A DNA stretch of 64,000 bases from Delphinus delphis (taxonomy: Eukaryota; Chordata; Mammalia; Artiodactyla; Delphinidae), in assembly GCF_949987515.2 (NCBI RefSeq), contig NC_082698.1, positions 2,621,501 to 2,685,500 of the forward strand, read 5' to 3'. The translations under genes and the position numbers were made by a program. How positions within the stretch are numbered: position 1 is the stretch's first letter; each line of letters opens with the position of its first letter. Positions 26,701-36,280 of this stretch are shown in pieces. A model generated the notes under the pieces. It had not been told where the DNA came from and did no database searches. It saw only the letters and a program-made list of their open reading frames with translations.

Positions 26701-29700
26701 GCAGATAAGATATTCCCCGACTAACAGTCCAAACAATGGCACAGACTAAGTTCGGAGAGACAGGAAAGAGGGGGGGAAGAAAAAGCCACGGAGGTACACA
26801 AGAAAGACTTCACACAAAATGGATTTGATTTCAATCATCATACTGTACACCTTAAATACACAAAATCTTTACTTAAAAAATAAAATAATAAAATCAACTA
26901 CAAAATTTTTAAAATAAATTGCCACTCCTATTAAAAGATGGATTTGAGGGCTTCCCTGGTGGCGCAGTGGTTGAGAGTCCGCCTGCTGATGCAGGGGACA
27001 CGGGTTCGTGCCCTGGTCTGGGAATATACCACAGGCTGCGGAGCGGCTTGGCCCGTGAGCCATGGCCGCTAAGCCTGCGTGTCCGGAGCCTGTGCTCCGC
27101 AACGGGAGAGGCCACAACAGTGAGAGGCCCACGTACCACAAAAAAAAAAAAAAAAAAAAGATGGATTTGACTTGGACCATGAATATGACTAGTGGTACCC
27201 AATTTCATGACCCAATACTATTCTTCCTCCTTCTCACCCCCTACCAGAAACTATCCTGAAATAGTCTATCTACCAAACAATTTGATTTAATGATAAACAT
27301 GTATTCCCATTTTAAATGCTAACAAACTGACTTTACATAATTTGAAAAGCAAAGGCACTTGATATTTTAATTAGCTGGTTAATTTTATTCTGAACAAACG
27401 AAGGTTTCTGTGAGACTTCCAGCAACAGAAATAACTCATGGATCTCCCCCATGCCCCTGAAGGTGTGAGAACATCAGGGTGGGACACAGCCCCAGGACCT
27501 GACTGGACATGGCAGCCGATGCAGGTGAGTGCAACCAGCACACGGCCTAAACATGGCACCAGGAAGGAGCACAGGTACTTTATTACCATATCATCAGTCC
27601 AGGAAGTGAAGGGATTCAGATGCAATACATGTGAAAATCTTGCCTTTCAGCAACCTATTCCAATGAGCACAAACTACTGGGACCAAAAATGTATGCTAGC
27701 TTTTCTCCGGTATTATTTTACCATCTTCTACAAAATAAGGAATTGTTGATGATCACAAACTGTGATTAAAACCATCTATATAATGATTCTGTAAATCTAA
27801 GTCATAGAATGAACTAACCTCTTATACGTCAAAGTCAAAAATGCTGAATGATGGCTGTCATTTAAAAAAAAAAAAAAAGACCAAGAAATCAAAAGAAACA
27901 GAGGGTGGTAGAACATCAATTCTATACCCTAGAAGTTTCACAAAGCTCTCACTGAGAAAGCTGTTTTGAAATGAACCACATGCCTCTCTTACTGGGAAAT
28001 GCCAAGAGAGCTCTCAAATATTTTACCTCTCCTGGGCTGACTACTGTTCAGTACTGTGGCCTTTAAAAGTACCTACCTTCCAAATTCCACGCACATGATC
28101 TTTACCTTTGAGGATGTCTAAGCAAGAAAAACTATGCCACAGAATGAATTTGCAGAAAGTAACGACCTGGGCAAACTACCCACCTAGCCCTGTCACCCTC
28201 TCCGTGAATGGCAGGTGCAGTTGGGTTCAGGTATCCCCAACAGATAAGGGCTTCCCAACCCTTGGCGTGCTGAGACACTTAAGCACTTGAACAACTTAAA
28301 GTCTCACTGCCAAGTTTGGTACCAATGTGAGAAGTAATTCTATAGTCACTTTAAATAAATCATTCAAATGGCAGCTAAGAACAATGTGCTACTTAAACCA
28401 GTAACATTATACACATAAAAGCAGACTTACAACAATTACCATCATCTTGATTAATCTTATGATTGAATGTTTAATCATTCATTTCACTTGTAATCATTAT
28501 CTTTTATCACTGACCAAACATGCAGTTTTAATGTTCCCTTCCATTATTTATATTGAACATTTTAGGGTTACATTCTAAGGTTTCATTACACATTTCACTG
28601 GAATTTTAAATAAGTCCTTAAATTTTAAAAAGCTAACCGTTACATTCATACTTGCTCTATCTGCATAAAGAAACACTGGAAGGACTCATGCAAAATTAAT
28701 ACAAGCAGCTACTTACGGGATGGGACAACAGGGCTGACAGGGGAAGGAGTGGGGCGGACCTTCTCAAAGTACATCTTTGTATACTGTTTTGATTTCTGAA
28801 CCATCTAAGTGCAATACCTATTCAAAGCACGCTTATTTATATAGAAACTGTCTGAAAATTGTATCACTCACTATACAAATGGATTAGTATGTCGGAATTC
28901 TGGGTCTTCAGTTTACATAAAAAGCGGCATACAAGCAATACAGTTGATGTCACTTTTAACCCCATATACAGGTATACTTGCCAACATATCCTCTGAACTC
29001 ACAAACCCTGGTTTTAAAAAATAAGGCTTTGGGCTTCCCTGGTGGCACAGTGATTAAGAATCCGCCTGCCAATCCAGGGGACACTGGTTCGAGCCCTGGT
29101 CCGGGAAGATCCCACATGCCGCGGAGCAACTAAGCCCACGCGCCACAACTACTGAGCCTACGCTCTAGAGCCCACAAGCCACAACTACTGAGCCCCGCGT
29201 GCCACAACTACCGAGCCCCGCGTGCCACAACTACCGAAGCCCACACGCCTAGAGCCCGTGCTCCGCAACAAGAGAAGCCACCGCAACGAGAAGCCTACAC
29301 ACCGCAATGAAGAGTAGCCCCTGCTCGCCACAACGAGAGGAAAGCCTGCACGTAGCAGCAAAGACCCAATGCAGCCAAAAATAAATAAATAAATTTATTT
29401 TTAAAAAATAAAAATAAAGCTTTGGTTTCCTGTCTGCTTTTTTAAATACTAAGGATTCAGCTTTCTCCCTTCCCAAAATTTCATTTCTAAGATATTCAGC
29501 TCTTATTTGGGCCCTGCTGCTTAAATGAGTACTAAGTCCTGATTGATAACGTTAAATGTGCTTAAACCTAGTGAGCTAATCCAGTCACAACTCTCACTTT
29601 CCTAGTACTGCCTCTACCCAAGAAAGATACCAGGAATGCAGAGCATGCACAACAGGGTAAAAAAACAAAGGCAGCAAGGGAGAGACTGGCTTCCTTTTCC

Positions 29701-32700
29701 TCTGCTTCCTGGCAGGTCAGAAGAACTCAGTTTCTCCTGCAGGTCTGCACCTCCCCGGTCCGGACAGCAACCTCTTCCTACTGCCCCGGTCCCTACAGCG
29801 GCCTTCACACACTCTTTCTTGAATCACTTTCCATGTCACACCTAGCTTTTCAATGAAGTAAGTCTTGTTACTATCTTTACTATACTACAACCACAATTCC
29901 CCAAAATGAATGATCTCATCTGCTTTTTGCCCACGTAGACACTCCCCCGACTGCCATCCTGTCCTCCCAACCAAGCATGTGTCAGGGAAAGTGTGGTGAG
30001 TTTTACACCACTCGGTACTTGAAAAATGCAAAAACATTTTAAGATGTTTAAGAATAATCTACTGTGATCCCAACGCCAGCTATGAACATGAGGAATCCCA
30101 CACCAGTCCTCCCTTATATGTTAATAAAATGTAGTCTAACCCATAAATCAGAATTAAATTCTTAAAAGACATGACACTGAAAATACAGTACCTTCACAAA
30201 TGAAACCTGGGGGTGTTCTCTGGCTAGCTCTGCCATGACGTCGTTCATCTGACCACACTGTGGAGCCCATGGTGCCCAGAAATGGACTACAAGGAGGGAC
30301 CTGTAAATCCATAAAATGCAGTTTTTAAAAATACAGTAGCTTTAGAAATAAGCAAATACTGATGCAGATCAAATTCCATTAGCAAAGAAACCTGTACAAG
30401 GACCGCCTGAATTGTTTTTGTACTGCTAGAATCTTGTTATATTAAACACAGACAGAAATATAACAACTTGCAAGGTCTTGAGAATCTTTTGGATGAATTT
30501 CCAAGTTAATGATATTTCTTGAGTCAATACTTAGCTCACATGAAGTGGTTCTGAATATTCATCCACCTCAACTACTAGCCACGTAAATTAACTCTATTTT
30601 GAGACCCTTAGGAAAGAAAGATGGAAACTAGGTTTCTGTAGTCAAGGCACAACGTTTGTGAAAAATGACTGCATATGCGTTACTACTACTCATGTTAGTA
30701 TTTACTTTTTAGACATGGTACTGTGATGAAGTGACCATAGGAATACAAATAAAATGTTGCAGGGCTTCCCTGGTGGCGCAGTGGTTGAGAGTCCGCCTGC
30801 CGATGCAGGGGACGCGGGTTCGTGCCCCGGTCTGGGAAGATCCCACATGCCGCGGAGCGGCTGGGCCCGTGAGCCATGGCCGCTGAGCCTGCGCGTCCGG
30901 AGCCTGTGCTCCGCAATGGGAGAGGCCACAACAGTGAGAGGCTCGCCTAGCGCAAAAAAAAAAAAAAATGTTGCAAATGAAGGTATGTAAGCAGAAAACA
31001 AAGGGAAAAAAAGGGAGCTGTTTTTCACATACTTTTATTATGCTACAGAAGATTTTCTAAAAATTGACAGTATGAACAGACAGAATAGCGATTAATAAAT
31101 TGTCAATGAAATTCTCAAGAATCTCAGTATCTATCAACTATTTTCATATAAAATTATCTTGGCAAAGATATATTTAATTCTATCCTCATACCCAACTGAA
31201 AAACCCTTCAGTTTTACAGAATTCCAAATTCAAATATAATCCCCCTTGACTACAAAAAAATCTGAAAACCCAGGAAGAAAATACATTGAAAAATATGTTA
31301 CACGGAGGAAGGAAACAAAGGACAACTAACCTTGGGCAAGGAAAGGAATAGAATACTTGGCTCATGTGAGCTAAGTATTGAGAGGAGGACGAGCCTACCA
31401 TGCAGTGTTGGGGGCCGGAAGCCGAGGGAGGCACTGGGGACTTCAGAGAGCTGGGGGCAGGATTTGGTGGCACTGGAGCACAGTCTAAATTTCAGTACCT
31501 GCAAGTTCCTGGCTTAGTGACTGATGGCTAGTGATAGCACTAGCCACGAATCACAGTACAGAAGCTGCCAACCTGAGAGGAAAGGAAGTCTAGTGGGCTG
31601 TGATAGACTGGAGCTCAGGAAAGAAGTCCATGCCTGATCTGCAGATCTGGGAATCAAGAAACAGCGCCGGCAGCATGCTCATCCATGCAGGAGGATAAAG
31701 AGGAGGCCGAGGGCAGAGCCTCTGGGGCTCATCAACACTAAGTTAGGACAGATGGCGGTAAAGGAGCCCTGGTGGTAGACCAGAGAAGGGACCTAAAAGG
31801 CACACAGCAAGGTTCTAGGGTCTCCCAGAAGTCAAGAAGGAAGGAGAGACAATTATCAAATGCAGCAGGAAGGGCAACCAGCAACAGTGAGAGTTAAGTC
31901 CAGTGGACGACAGAAGCAGCTGTAGACCACTGGACTGAGGATGAGGAGCAGAGACGGCTAGAAACCTACTCTGTAAGAGACTGGGCTGTAAACAGAGAGA
32001 CAGCAAGGATGAAGACAGGATCAAGGAATGGGCTTTTTTCAATACAAGAGAATTTTCATCGTTTATTTTGTGAGGGAACAGAGTGCAAATGGGGAGGGAG
32101 AGGCTGAAGACACGAGAGACAGCTAAGGATTCAAGGTCTCAAAGGTGGCAGGAGAGGGAAACTGAGAGCAGAGAAGAATTCGCCTTGAGAAGAGGGACAA
32201 TCTCCTCCGGGTCAAGAGCAAAGGATTCAAGAATGGGTGAAGCTACAAGTAAATGTGTAGGTGTCAGGGGAGGGGCAAGTCGAAGAAGAGCTCTGGAAGA
32301 TGCTTCTGGAAGTCCTGTTTTCCAGGTAGGAAGCAAGGTCATGTGCTGAAACGAAGGAAAATGGAGGACAGGGGTCACAGACAGGACCGAGGAAGACGGG
32401 AGGGCTGCCCAGGGGCACACAAGAGTAAAGCAGGAGGCTCTAAAGGCAGAGCCGCCTAAGGTGGGAAAGGACACATGGCAGGGCCCCTACTCCATGGGTA
32501 CCAAGTGCAGCAGCAGAAGGCAGGAGCTTCAACACGTGGGTAGGTGGGTAGAGACTATGGAGGAAGTATTTCACCAATCCCTGCTGCCTCTTCCTCTCGG
32601 GCATGCAGCTAGACTACACCTCTCAGTCTCGCTTGTGTCCCGGGCTGGGGCCCTGGAACTGAGCTGTGGCCAGTGGGACGCAGGGCAGAAGTGAGCTACC

Positions 32701-35700
32701 TGGCCCTGCAAAGCCTCCCGCGTGAGCCTCGGCCTACTCCAGCCTCCTCTCTCAGAGCTTCTGCACAGCGTGGCAGGGGGCCTCTGCGGCCTAAGGGATG
32801 GTGGGAAGGAAGACAGGCCCACGAAACGACTGCACAGGAATGTTCACAGCAGCCTGGCGCATAACAGCCGACACCTGCAAGTAACCCAATGTCCACAAAC
32901 TGGAGAAACTGCTGTATATTAACACAACGGAATACCACTCAGCAATAAAAAAGGAACCAACTACAGATACGCAGCAGCATGGATGAATCCCCAAAACACA
33001 CTGAGCACAACAACCCAGACATGAAAGACCAGGAGTTCTGCGACTCCATTTACATAAAGTAAAAGAAGAGGCACAACTCATCTACAGTGACAGAAGGCAG
33101 ATCACTGGTGGGGGATTACTGGAAAGAGCCTGAAGAGCATTCTGGGGCTCTACATTCTTGTCCTGAATGATGGATACTTGTGTTAATACAAATGCCAAAA
33201 TTCATCACACCCAGCAATTAAGATCTGTGCATTTTACTACAGTATATAAGTTAATACCTCAATCTCTTAAAAGTTAGATACCACTTTTTACCAAACTGAA
33301 AAAAGATTTTTAAAATCATAATATTCAATGAAAAAAGGATAAAGTGAGATGGCACTTTCATATCCTACCAGTAAAAACTAAATTGGAACCTTCCTGAAAT
33401 TTCAAGATACTTACACACTTCCAAGTATCTATCCTACAGAAGTCATTAAAGAGACAAAAATGTACGTATATGAATATTTTCCCAGTATTTTACACAGCAA
33501 ATAACTGTAAAAATCTATTGTTCAACAAGATAGTTTTCTTAATGGTCATACAATAAAATATCATAAAGCCATTAAAAATCGTGTGTCAAAGAATGTTTAA
33601 TGACGTGGGAAAATGCTCACGAGTACATTTTTAAAAAATTAACATAAGTTACCAAACTTTGTAACAGTATGTGCCAACGTAAGTAAAAAAGAAAAGAAAA
33701 AAGTACACGTACACAACTTAACTTCCATTACTCCTAATGTGGCTTGGAAGAGTAACTTAACTTCCACATCTGTTAAGCAGCAGTAACACCCTGGGAGGTT
33801 GGGAAGATCAAACAAAACTATGCACGCACTTTGAAAACATTAAAGAATGATATTAACGTTGTTATTTTACATTATCCACAATATTCTCATATTTAGATGC
33901 TTAACTTCCACTTTCCAATTAGGTACACGATGCCTAACATCATAAGGACATAAACCTGAAACAAACAAACGCTGTCACCCTCTCTTGGATTATACGTAAG
34001 TATTCTCTCCACCTTCATGGACAGCCCAATATGCAGGGTGCATTGTTGAAGGAAAACCTTTAGAGAAAGACGAGATTCAAATCCTAACTACTGTGATGTT
34101 AAACAATGTAATGAACCTTGGTTCTTTTTCAGTAAGATAATTAGTGATTGATAAATGGTTGTTTCTCTGTTATTACAGGTGTTCTCTTATAGTTATTCCT
34201 CTGCAGGTAACACCAGCTACCATCTATTAAGATCATATAATATTAGACTCTGTTAAATATTTTACAAATGGGTAAAAACCTTAATTACTCTGTAAATGGG
34301 TATTAATATCCCCACTGTATAGACCAACTGAGGTCTCAGTAACATATAAACATCTGATTATTTGACTTAAGCAAAAAAATTTTCAATTCACATGAAATTT
34401 TAATACTGGGATATGAAGATTTGTAAAGTAGACGTTAAGTAACTACATTAACAAGTACTATTTAATATTCTGAAATGCTGCCAATTTCACCAAAAATAGC
34501 AGAGATTTGTTCCTTCCGCACATGCCAGGCATCACTTCCTTCCCATGTGCCCATTTAAACTCATCACCACGAAAAAGGTATATTGGTTTCCGGATCATTT
34601 CAAGTACGGGCCCGTGGCAAGAATTAACATTTAAACTTTTTCAACCGTGATGTCTTAATGACTTTTTTCTTTAAAAAACGATACATAAAATCAAAAATGT
34701 TAAACACACAAAAAGCAAAATAGTCCTCCAGGTGATCGTGAACACTTACGAAGGGCAGGTCCAACCGAGCCCTGCTCCTTTCAAGACGCCGCCTCTGGGG
34801 CACTCCATAAGTGGGCCGCCGTAAGATGGGGGGAGCGCTGGATGAATCACCTTTCATCAATGAGTCCACGTCATTCCCTTCGCGCCCCCCCCCCCGCCCC
34901 ACTCGCCCGTTTCTGGCAGTTTCCCAGCAAGACCGGAAATGCCGCAAGAGCGGCTCTGGTGAACACCTTTAACTTCAGCACGGCGGCGAAGCCAGACGGG
35001 AACTCTCCCATCGCACCCGCACTCCGCAGCTCAGCCACTCGCCAGCGTACTCACTACCCGCTTCCAACCGCGATCCGCTCCTGCACTCGCGCCGATACGC
35101 TTCCACTGCCAGCGAGCCCGCGCAGCCGCGCCGCCGCACGCAGAAGAGCCCGGGCGCGAAGGCGCCGCGAGGACAGGCAGCACGCGTGTCCGCTCCCACA
35201 CCCCCGGGTGGGCACTGTCCTACCCCTCTCACCGCAGAGGACACTCCTGAGACCTGGTTAAGAAACGTGCGCAGCGGCTCTGGGGCTGGCTCCGGGCAAT
35301 CGGCTGGCGCTCCGCCGCCCCCACCGGCCATGCCCCGAGACACCGCCCAGTCCCCGAGAGCTCGGCCAGCGGAAGCCGCGAGACCGCTGCGGAGGCCCCG
35401 TGCCCGCCCGCCGGCGCCGACTCGCAAGCTCCGGGCTTCCATGTGTTCCCCCAGGCCCGGCCTCTGCATCCCGGTGGGTCTCCTTCAGACGCCGTCCCAA
35501 GGGCGAGGGGCACGTGGGCCAAGCCAGAACGGACCGCGGCTGAGCCCGTCCAGGAAACAGGAAACCCGCGTCCTCGGCCCGGACAGCGCCACACAGTGCG
35601 CTCTGCCCCATCACCAACACCCTTAAACGTCCCTCGGAAAGGAGGCAGGACCGCCGACCCAGCTAGGCCTTCCTCCGCCTCCCGCCCGTGACGAACCGGG

Positions 35701-36077
35701 CGGGGGCCGGGGTCTCCGTGCCCACCCCCGACCCGCGGCTGAGTCCCCGCGTCGCCGCGCCCCGGGAGGCCGGGCCGGGCTGCAGGGCGGGACCCGGGCC
35801 TCGGGGCGCCCGGAGGGCCGGGGGTCTGCGGTGGACCCCGCTCCCCTTCCGGGGCGGGGACCTGGCCTCGGGGTCCGGGCCGCGCCGGCCGCTCCGCCCA
35901 GGCCGGGCCGGGTGCGAGGGAGCCGGGCAGCCGTCGCGGCCGGCCCCCGCCGCCTCCCCTCATCCCTGCCGCCCGCCGCCCCGCTCACTTGGCTCTGAGG
36001 CGCAGCAGCTCCTCAAACTGCCCGGCTGAGCCGACCTCCACAACAGCAGCCGCCACCTCAACCGCCCCCGCCGCCAT
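5266..36077 (-). CDS. GLRX3: GLRX3, glutaredoxin 3 (PICOT), complete 11-exon gene
   Basis: The coding exons, in transcript order, are 36077-35989, 30300-30192, 22124-22050, 21346-21145, 16268-16096, 15858-15797, 13815-13758, 12790-12738, 8939-8900, 8791-8699 and 5316-5266. Joined, they give 334 codons and a TAA stop without frameshift, and every junction is GT-AG. The protein has a thioredoxin-like domain (about residues 12-115, site W-A-P-Q-C at 41-45) and two monothiol glutaredoxin domains (about 145-235 and 245-333), each with a CGFS motif (Cys158 and Cys260). The human protein has 335 residues; the one-residue difference lies in the alanine-rich N terminus. Family knowledge: it is a cytosolic and nuclear protein that binds bridging [2Fe-2S] clusters, pairs with BOLA2, and was first described as a PKC-theta interactor. 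Nothing suggests that the copy is broken. The recognition rests on remembered protein similarity and is very secure. Confidence 0.97.
6633..6847. mobile_element. Short deletion derivative of the same hAT element
   Basis: The left (GGACCGGTACGAGGCCTGTT) and right (TGGTGCCAAAAAGGTTGG) ends match those of the element at 48241, but the interior, including most of the hairpin, is missing. Eight-base flanks CTTGAAGT and CTTTAAGT (6625-6632, 6848-6855). GLRX3 intron 10. Confidence 0.85.
7985..8105 (-). repeat. MIR-like remnant, antisense
   Basis: GGGACACAGCCAGCAGGTCC, CACTAGGTCTCAGGCCC and GCCCGGTGCTCTTCACGCC resemble a reversed MIR 5' half. GLRX3 intron 10. Confidence 0.45.
8699..8791 (-). CDS. 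GLRX3: GLRX3 coding exon 10 (core of Grx2)
   Basis: This is an exact 31-codon exon encoding residues 288-318. It opens with [19 protein letters not shown], then [12 protein letters not shown]. It is homologous to the second part of exon 5, and its 3' boundary (GGLDIVK|EL) is at the same position and phase as the exon 5/6 boundary. The acceptor is CCGTAG|GTTC and the donor AAG|GTGAGG. Confidence 0.96.
8900..8939 (-). CDS. GLRX3: GLRX3 coding exon 9
   Basis: This 40-base micro-exon encodes the last base of Gly274 and residues 275-287, [13 protein letters not shown]. The acceptor is TTGTAG|TGTT and the donor GAA|GTAAGT. It is separated from exon 10 by an intron of only 108 bases. It is found by continuity of the GLRX3 protein and by intact splice sites rather than by length. 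Confidence 0.93.
9169..9361. mobile_element. hAT-Charlie-type MER element
   Basis: It starts CAGGGGTCGGCGACC, contains CTGTAAAGGGTGAGGCAG and TTTCAATAAAACTCG, and ends near TTGCAGTTTGCCAAG, the layout of a common nonautonomous mammalian hAT family. Flanks AGGTCAGA and AGGCTAGA are an imperfect 8-base duplication. GLRX3 intron 8. Confidence 0.75.
9602..9945 (-). mobile_element. CHR-1-type SINE (long body), antisense to the plus strand
   Basis: It starts with the reverse of an AAAATAAATAA tail and ends in ...CACCAGGGCAGTCCC, the reverse of the SINE head. The body has the GCACAGGCTTC / TAGTTGTGGC repeats typical of the longer CHR subfamily. Imperfect flanking duplications (about CACGCTATACTTT and CACGTGCTATTTT). 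It lies in GLRX3 intron 8. Confidence 0.93.
10649..10860 (+). mobile_element. CHR-2-type SINE with perfect target duplication
   Basis: Full-length copy with a pure poly(A) tail. The duplication AGAATGGAGGAAAGG is present on both sides (10634-10648 and 10861-10875), so the insertion is young. GLRX3 intron 8, opposite to the gene. Confidence 0.96.
11500..11727 (+). mobile_element. CHR-2-type SINE with long poly(A)
   Basis: Full-length copy ending in about 36 A residues. The duplication CTACGGTTAG occurs at 11490-11499 and 11728-11737. It is tail-to-tail with the SINE at 11853. GLRX3 intron 8. Confidence 0.96.
11853..12235 (-). mobile_element. CHR-1-type SINE
   Basis: Long-body copy in reverse orientation, ending in CCACCAGGGAAGTCCC. 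The duplication AAGTGGTTTGGT is at 11841-11852 and 12236-12247. GLRX3 intron 8, same strand as the gene. Confidence 0.95.
12738..12790 (-). CDS. GLRX3: GLRX3 coding exon 8 (second CGFS motif)
   Basis: This exon encodes residues 257-273 plus two bases of Gly274: [17 protein letters not shown]. The catalytic Cys260 and the whole CGFS motif lie inside it, unlike in Grx1 where an intron splits the motif. Position 264 is Arg, where human has Lys as I recall. The acceptor is AATTTAG|GAAG and the donor GG|GTAAGT. Confidence 0.95.
13758..13815 (-). CDS. GLRX3: GLRX3 coding exon 7 (start of Grx2)
   Basis: This exon encodes the third base of Arg237 and residues 238-256, [19 protein letters not shown], the first strand of the second glutaredoxin domain. 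MLFMKG matches the equivalent strand of Grx1 in exon 4. The acceptor is CTTCAG|GCTC and the donor CAG|GTAAAG. It is too short (58 bases) to stand out as an open reading frame on its own. Confidence 0.94.
14755..14954. other. Assembly gap (200 N)
   Basis: Exactly 200 N, a common placeholder size, so the true length may differ. It lies in GLRX3 intron 6, 842 bases from exon 6 and 939 bases from exon 7. No coding exon is missing, because the protein is complete without it. Confidence 0.98.
15797..15858 (-). CDS. GLRX3: GLRX3 coding exon 6 (inter-Grx linker)
   Basis: This exon encodes residues 217-236 plus two bases of Arg237: [20 protein letters not shown]. It links the two glutaredoxin domains. 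The acceptor is TTTTAG|GAGC and the donor AAAG|GTAAGC. Intron 5, just upstream, is only 237 bases. The downstream intron 6 (1,981 bases) holds the run of N. Confidence 0.95.
16096..16268 (-). CDS. GLRX3: GLRX3 coding exon 5 (core of first glutaredoxin domain)
   Basis: This exon encodes the rest of Gly159 and residues 160-216. It completes the CGFS motif ([20 protein letters not shown]) and carries the glutathione and cluster binding segment WPTYPQLYV and the GGLDIIK end. The acceptor is TATGCAG|GTTTC and the donor AAG|GTTAGA. The internal 19-residue block [19 protein letters not shown] is repeated exactly in exon 10. Confidence 0.97.
16620..16765 (+). repeat. MIR-like remnant, sense
   Basis: ATCAATCAGGGGACTGACATG ... 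CCCTCCCAGCTCTGCTGTTC and GTGAATCTATGAG resemble a MIR-family 3' end. GLRX3 intron 4. Confidence 0.5.
21145..21346 (-). CDS. GLRX3: GLRX3 coding exon 4 (end of Trx domain, linker, start of Grx1)
   Basis: This is the longest exon at 202 bases, encoding residues 92-158 plus the first base of Gly159. It starts [20 protein letters not shown], runs through a Ser/Gly-rich linker ([19 protein letters not shown]), then [18 protein letters not shown] and TPQEPRC. The final Cys158 is the catalytic cysteine of the first CGFS motif, and the intron cuts the following glycine codon. The acceptor is CTTTAG|AATTC and the donor GCG|GTAAGG. Confidence 0.96.
22050..22124 (-). CDS. GLRX3: GLRX3 coding exon 3
   Basis: This is an exact 25-codon exon (phase 0 on both sides) encoding residues 67-91. 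It begins [20 protein letters not shown] and ends in phenylalanine-rich strand FLFFK. It contains the cis-proline loop typical of thioredoxin folds (SVPT). The acceptor is ATTTTAAAG|TTGG and the donor AAG|GTAAGG. It sits between introns of 8,067 and 703 bases. Confidence 0.95.
24117..24345 (-). repeat. MIR SINE, antisense
   Basis: GCTCTGTGCCATAAACC, CATCTCAGCTTCACAGG and TGACTACAAAGCCTGTGC follow the reversed MIR order. GLRX3 intron 2. Confidence 0.75.
24645..24850 (-). repeat. MIR SINE, antisense
   Basis: TAATGGCTAACACCG, AGTTCACTTAACCGTCAC, GAGGCTAGGTAACACGG and GCAGTCTGGCTCCAGCC follow the reversed MIR order. It directly precedes the L2 in GLRX3 intron 2. Confidence 0.8.
24870..26027 (+). 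mobile_element. L2 LINE 3' region
   Basis: A pyrimidine-rich stretch with typical L2 3' segments (CTTGGTTCTGAGTCC; CCTCACAG-like and CTTGCCTACCTCTC motifs; tail GTGTTCAAGAAATAAATTTTGAA). It has decayed frames. GLRX3 intron 2. Confidence 0.7.
26948..27158 (+). mobile_element. CHR-2-type SINE
   Basis: Full-length copy with an A tail. The duplication AGATGGATTTGA is present on both sides (26937-26947 region and 27159-27170). GLRX3 intron 2. Confidence 0.95.
29033..29413 (+). mobile_element. CHR-1-type SINE
   Basis: Long-body copy with repeated CACAACTACTGAGCC units and an AAATAAATAAATAAA tail. Flanks ATAAGGCTTTGG (29021-29032) and ATAAAGCTTTGG (29414-29425) form a duplication with one mismatch. 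GLRX3 intron 2. Confidence 0.95.
30192..30300 (-). CDS. GLRX3: GLRX3 coding exon 2 (thioredoxin-like core)
   Basis: This exon encodes the last base of codon 30 and residues 31-66. It begins [15 protein letters not shown] and ends PQVSFVK. It carries the beta-strand and active-site turn of the thioredoxin fold. In place of the redox-active CGPC pair the sequence reads A-P-Q-C, leaving a single cysteine (Cys45). This is known for the family, whose thioredoxin domain is thought not to act as a dithiol reductase. The acceptor is TTTACAG|G and the donor AAG|GTACTG. Residue 46 is Gly; I recall Ala in human. Confidence 0.95.
30762..30966 (+). mobile_element. CHR-2-type SINE
   Basis: Full-length copy, 460 bases upstream (in gene direction) of GLRX3 exon 2, in intron 1. 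The duplication AAAATGTTGCA is at 30751-30761 and 30965-30975. Confidence 0.95.
31550..32430 (-). repeat. Purine-rich old LINE (probably L2) remnant
   Basis: This AG-rich stretch contains AGAGCCTCTGGGGCTCATCAACAC and CAATTATCAAATGCAGC, which resemble the reversed internal part of L2 elements. It is highly diverged, and the edges and family are uncertain. GLRX3 intron 1. Confidence 0.4.
32826..33285 (+). mobile_element. L1M 3' fragment, sense
   Basis: ACGACTGCACAGGAATG ... CAATGTCCACAAACTGG ... GGAATACCACTCAGC ... GGATGAATCCCCAAAACAC ... GATCTGTGCATTTTACTAC follow the order of an L1MC-like 3' end. GLRX3 intron 1. Confidence 0.85.
33290..33700 (+). mobile_element. Second L1M/L1ME-like fragment, sense
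   Basis: Contains CAAGTATCTATCCTACAG, CAATAAAATATCATAAAGCC and AATGACGTGGGAAAATGC, typical of an old L1 3' end. It directly follows the previous fragment. GLRX3 intron 1. Confidence 0.65.
33748..33872 (+). repeat. MIR SINE remnant, sense
   Basis: AACTTAACTTCCACATCTG ... CAGTAACACCC ... AAGATCAAACAAAAC matches the MIR central core and 3' side. GLRX3 intron 1. Confidence 0.6.
34205..34345 (-). repeat. MIR SINE remnant, antisense
   Basis: CAGCTACCATCTATTAAG ... TATTAATATCCCCACTGTATAGAC ... AACTGAGGTCTCAG is a diverged reversed MIR. GLRX3 intron 1. Confidence 0.65.
35989..36077 (-). CDS. GLRX3: GLRX3 coding exon 1
   Basis: This exon encodes residues 1-29 plus two bases of codon 30: an Ala/Val-rich start followed by [11 protein letters not shown]. 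The ATG lies in a strong Kozak context (A at -3, G at +4). The donor is AA|GTGAGC, so Lys30 is split across intron 1 (5,688 bases). The start is fixed by the position of the conserved [10 protein letters not shown] segment shared with other mammalian GLRX3 proteins and by the CpG island around it. The N-terminal alanine/valine run is the least conserved part of the protein and is one residue shorter than I recall for human. Confidence 0.95.
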
Positions 36078-36280
36078 GCTGCCGCCGCCAGACAAGAGCA
36101 ATCGAGCGCGGGCGGTCGATGGGGGAGGGGCTCGGGCGGCTGCACGCGGAAGCCCCGCCCCGCCTCCGGCCCGCGCGGAAGCCCCGCCCCCCGCGCCCGC
36201 CCCGCCCTGTAGGCCCGCGCGGAAGCCGGGAGCCGGTGAAACGCGGGAGGTTGGGGCTTACCCGCGGGCCAAGTGAGAGC
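36078..36280 (-). promoter_or_regulatory. GLRX3 proximal promoter and 5' UTR, TATA-less and GC-rich
   Basis: Just upstream of the GLRX3 ATG the sequence is GC-rich, with several CCCCGCCCC-type GC boxes (Sp1-like) and three exact copies of CGCGGAAGCC at 36145-36154, 36174-36183 and 36218-36227. Each copy contains an ETS core GGAA. No TATA box is visible. The transcription start is probably within the first 50-100 bases upstream of the ATG, but cannot be placed from sequence alone. Confidence 0.7.

Noticed and set aside
34743..34760. GTAAGT-like donor on the minus strand near the GLRX3 CpG island
   Set aside because: A lone donor motif with no matching exon. It could be an alternative first exon, but nothing else supports it.
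35229..35963. 244-codon minus-strand frame upstream of GLRX3 intron 1
   Set aside because: It lies in the CpG island within intron 1, is Pro/Arg/Gly-rich and overlaps long frames on the other strand. This is the expected effect of GC richness.
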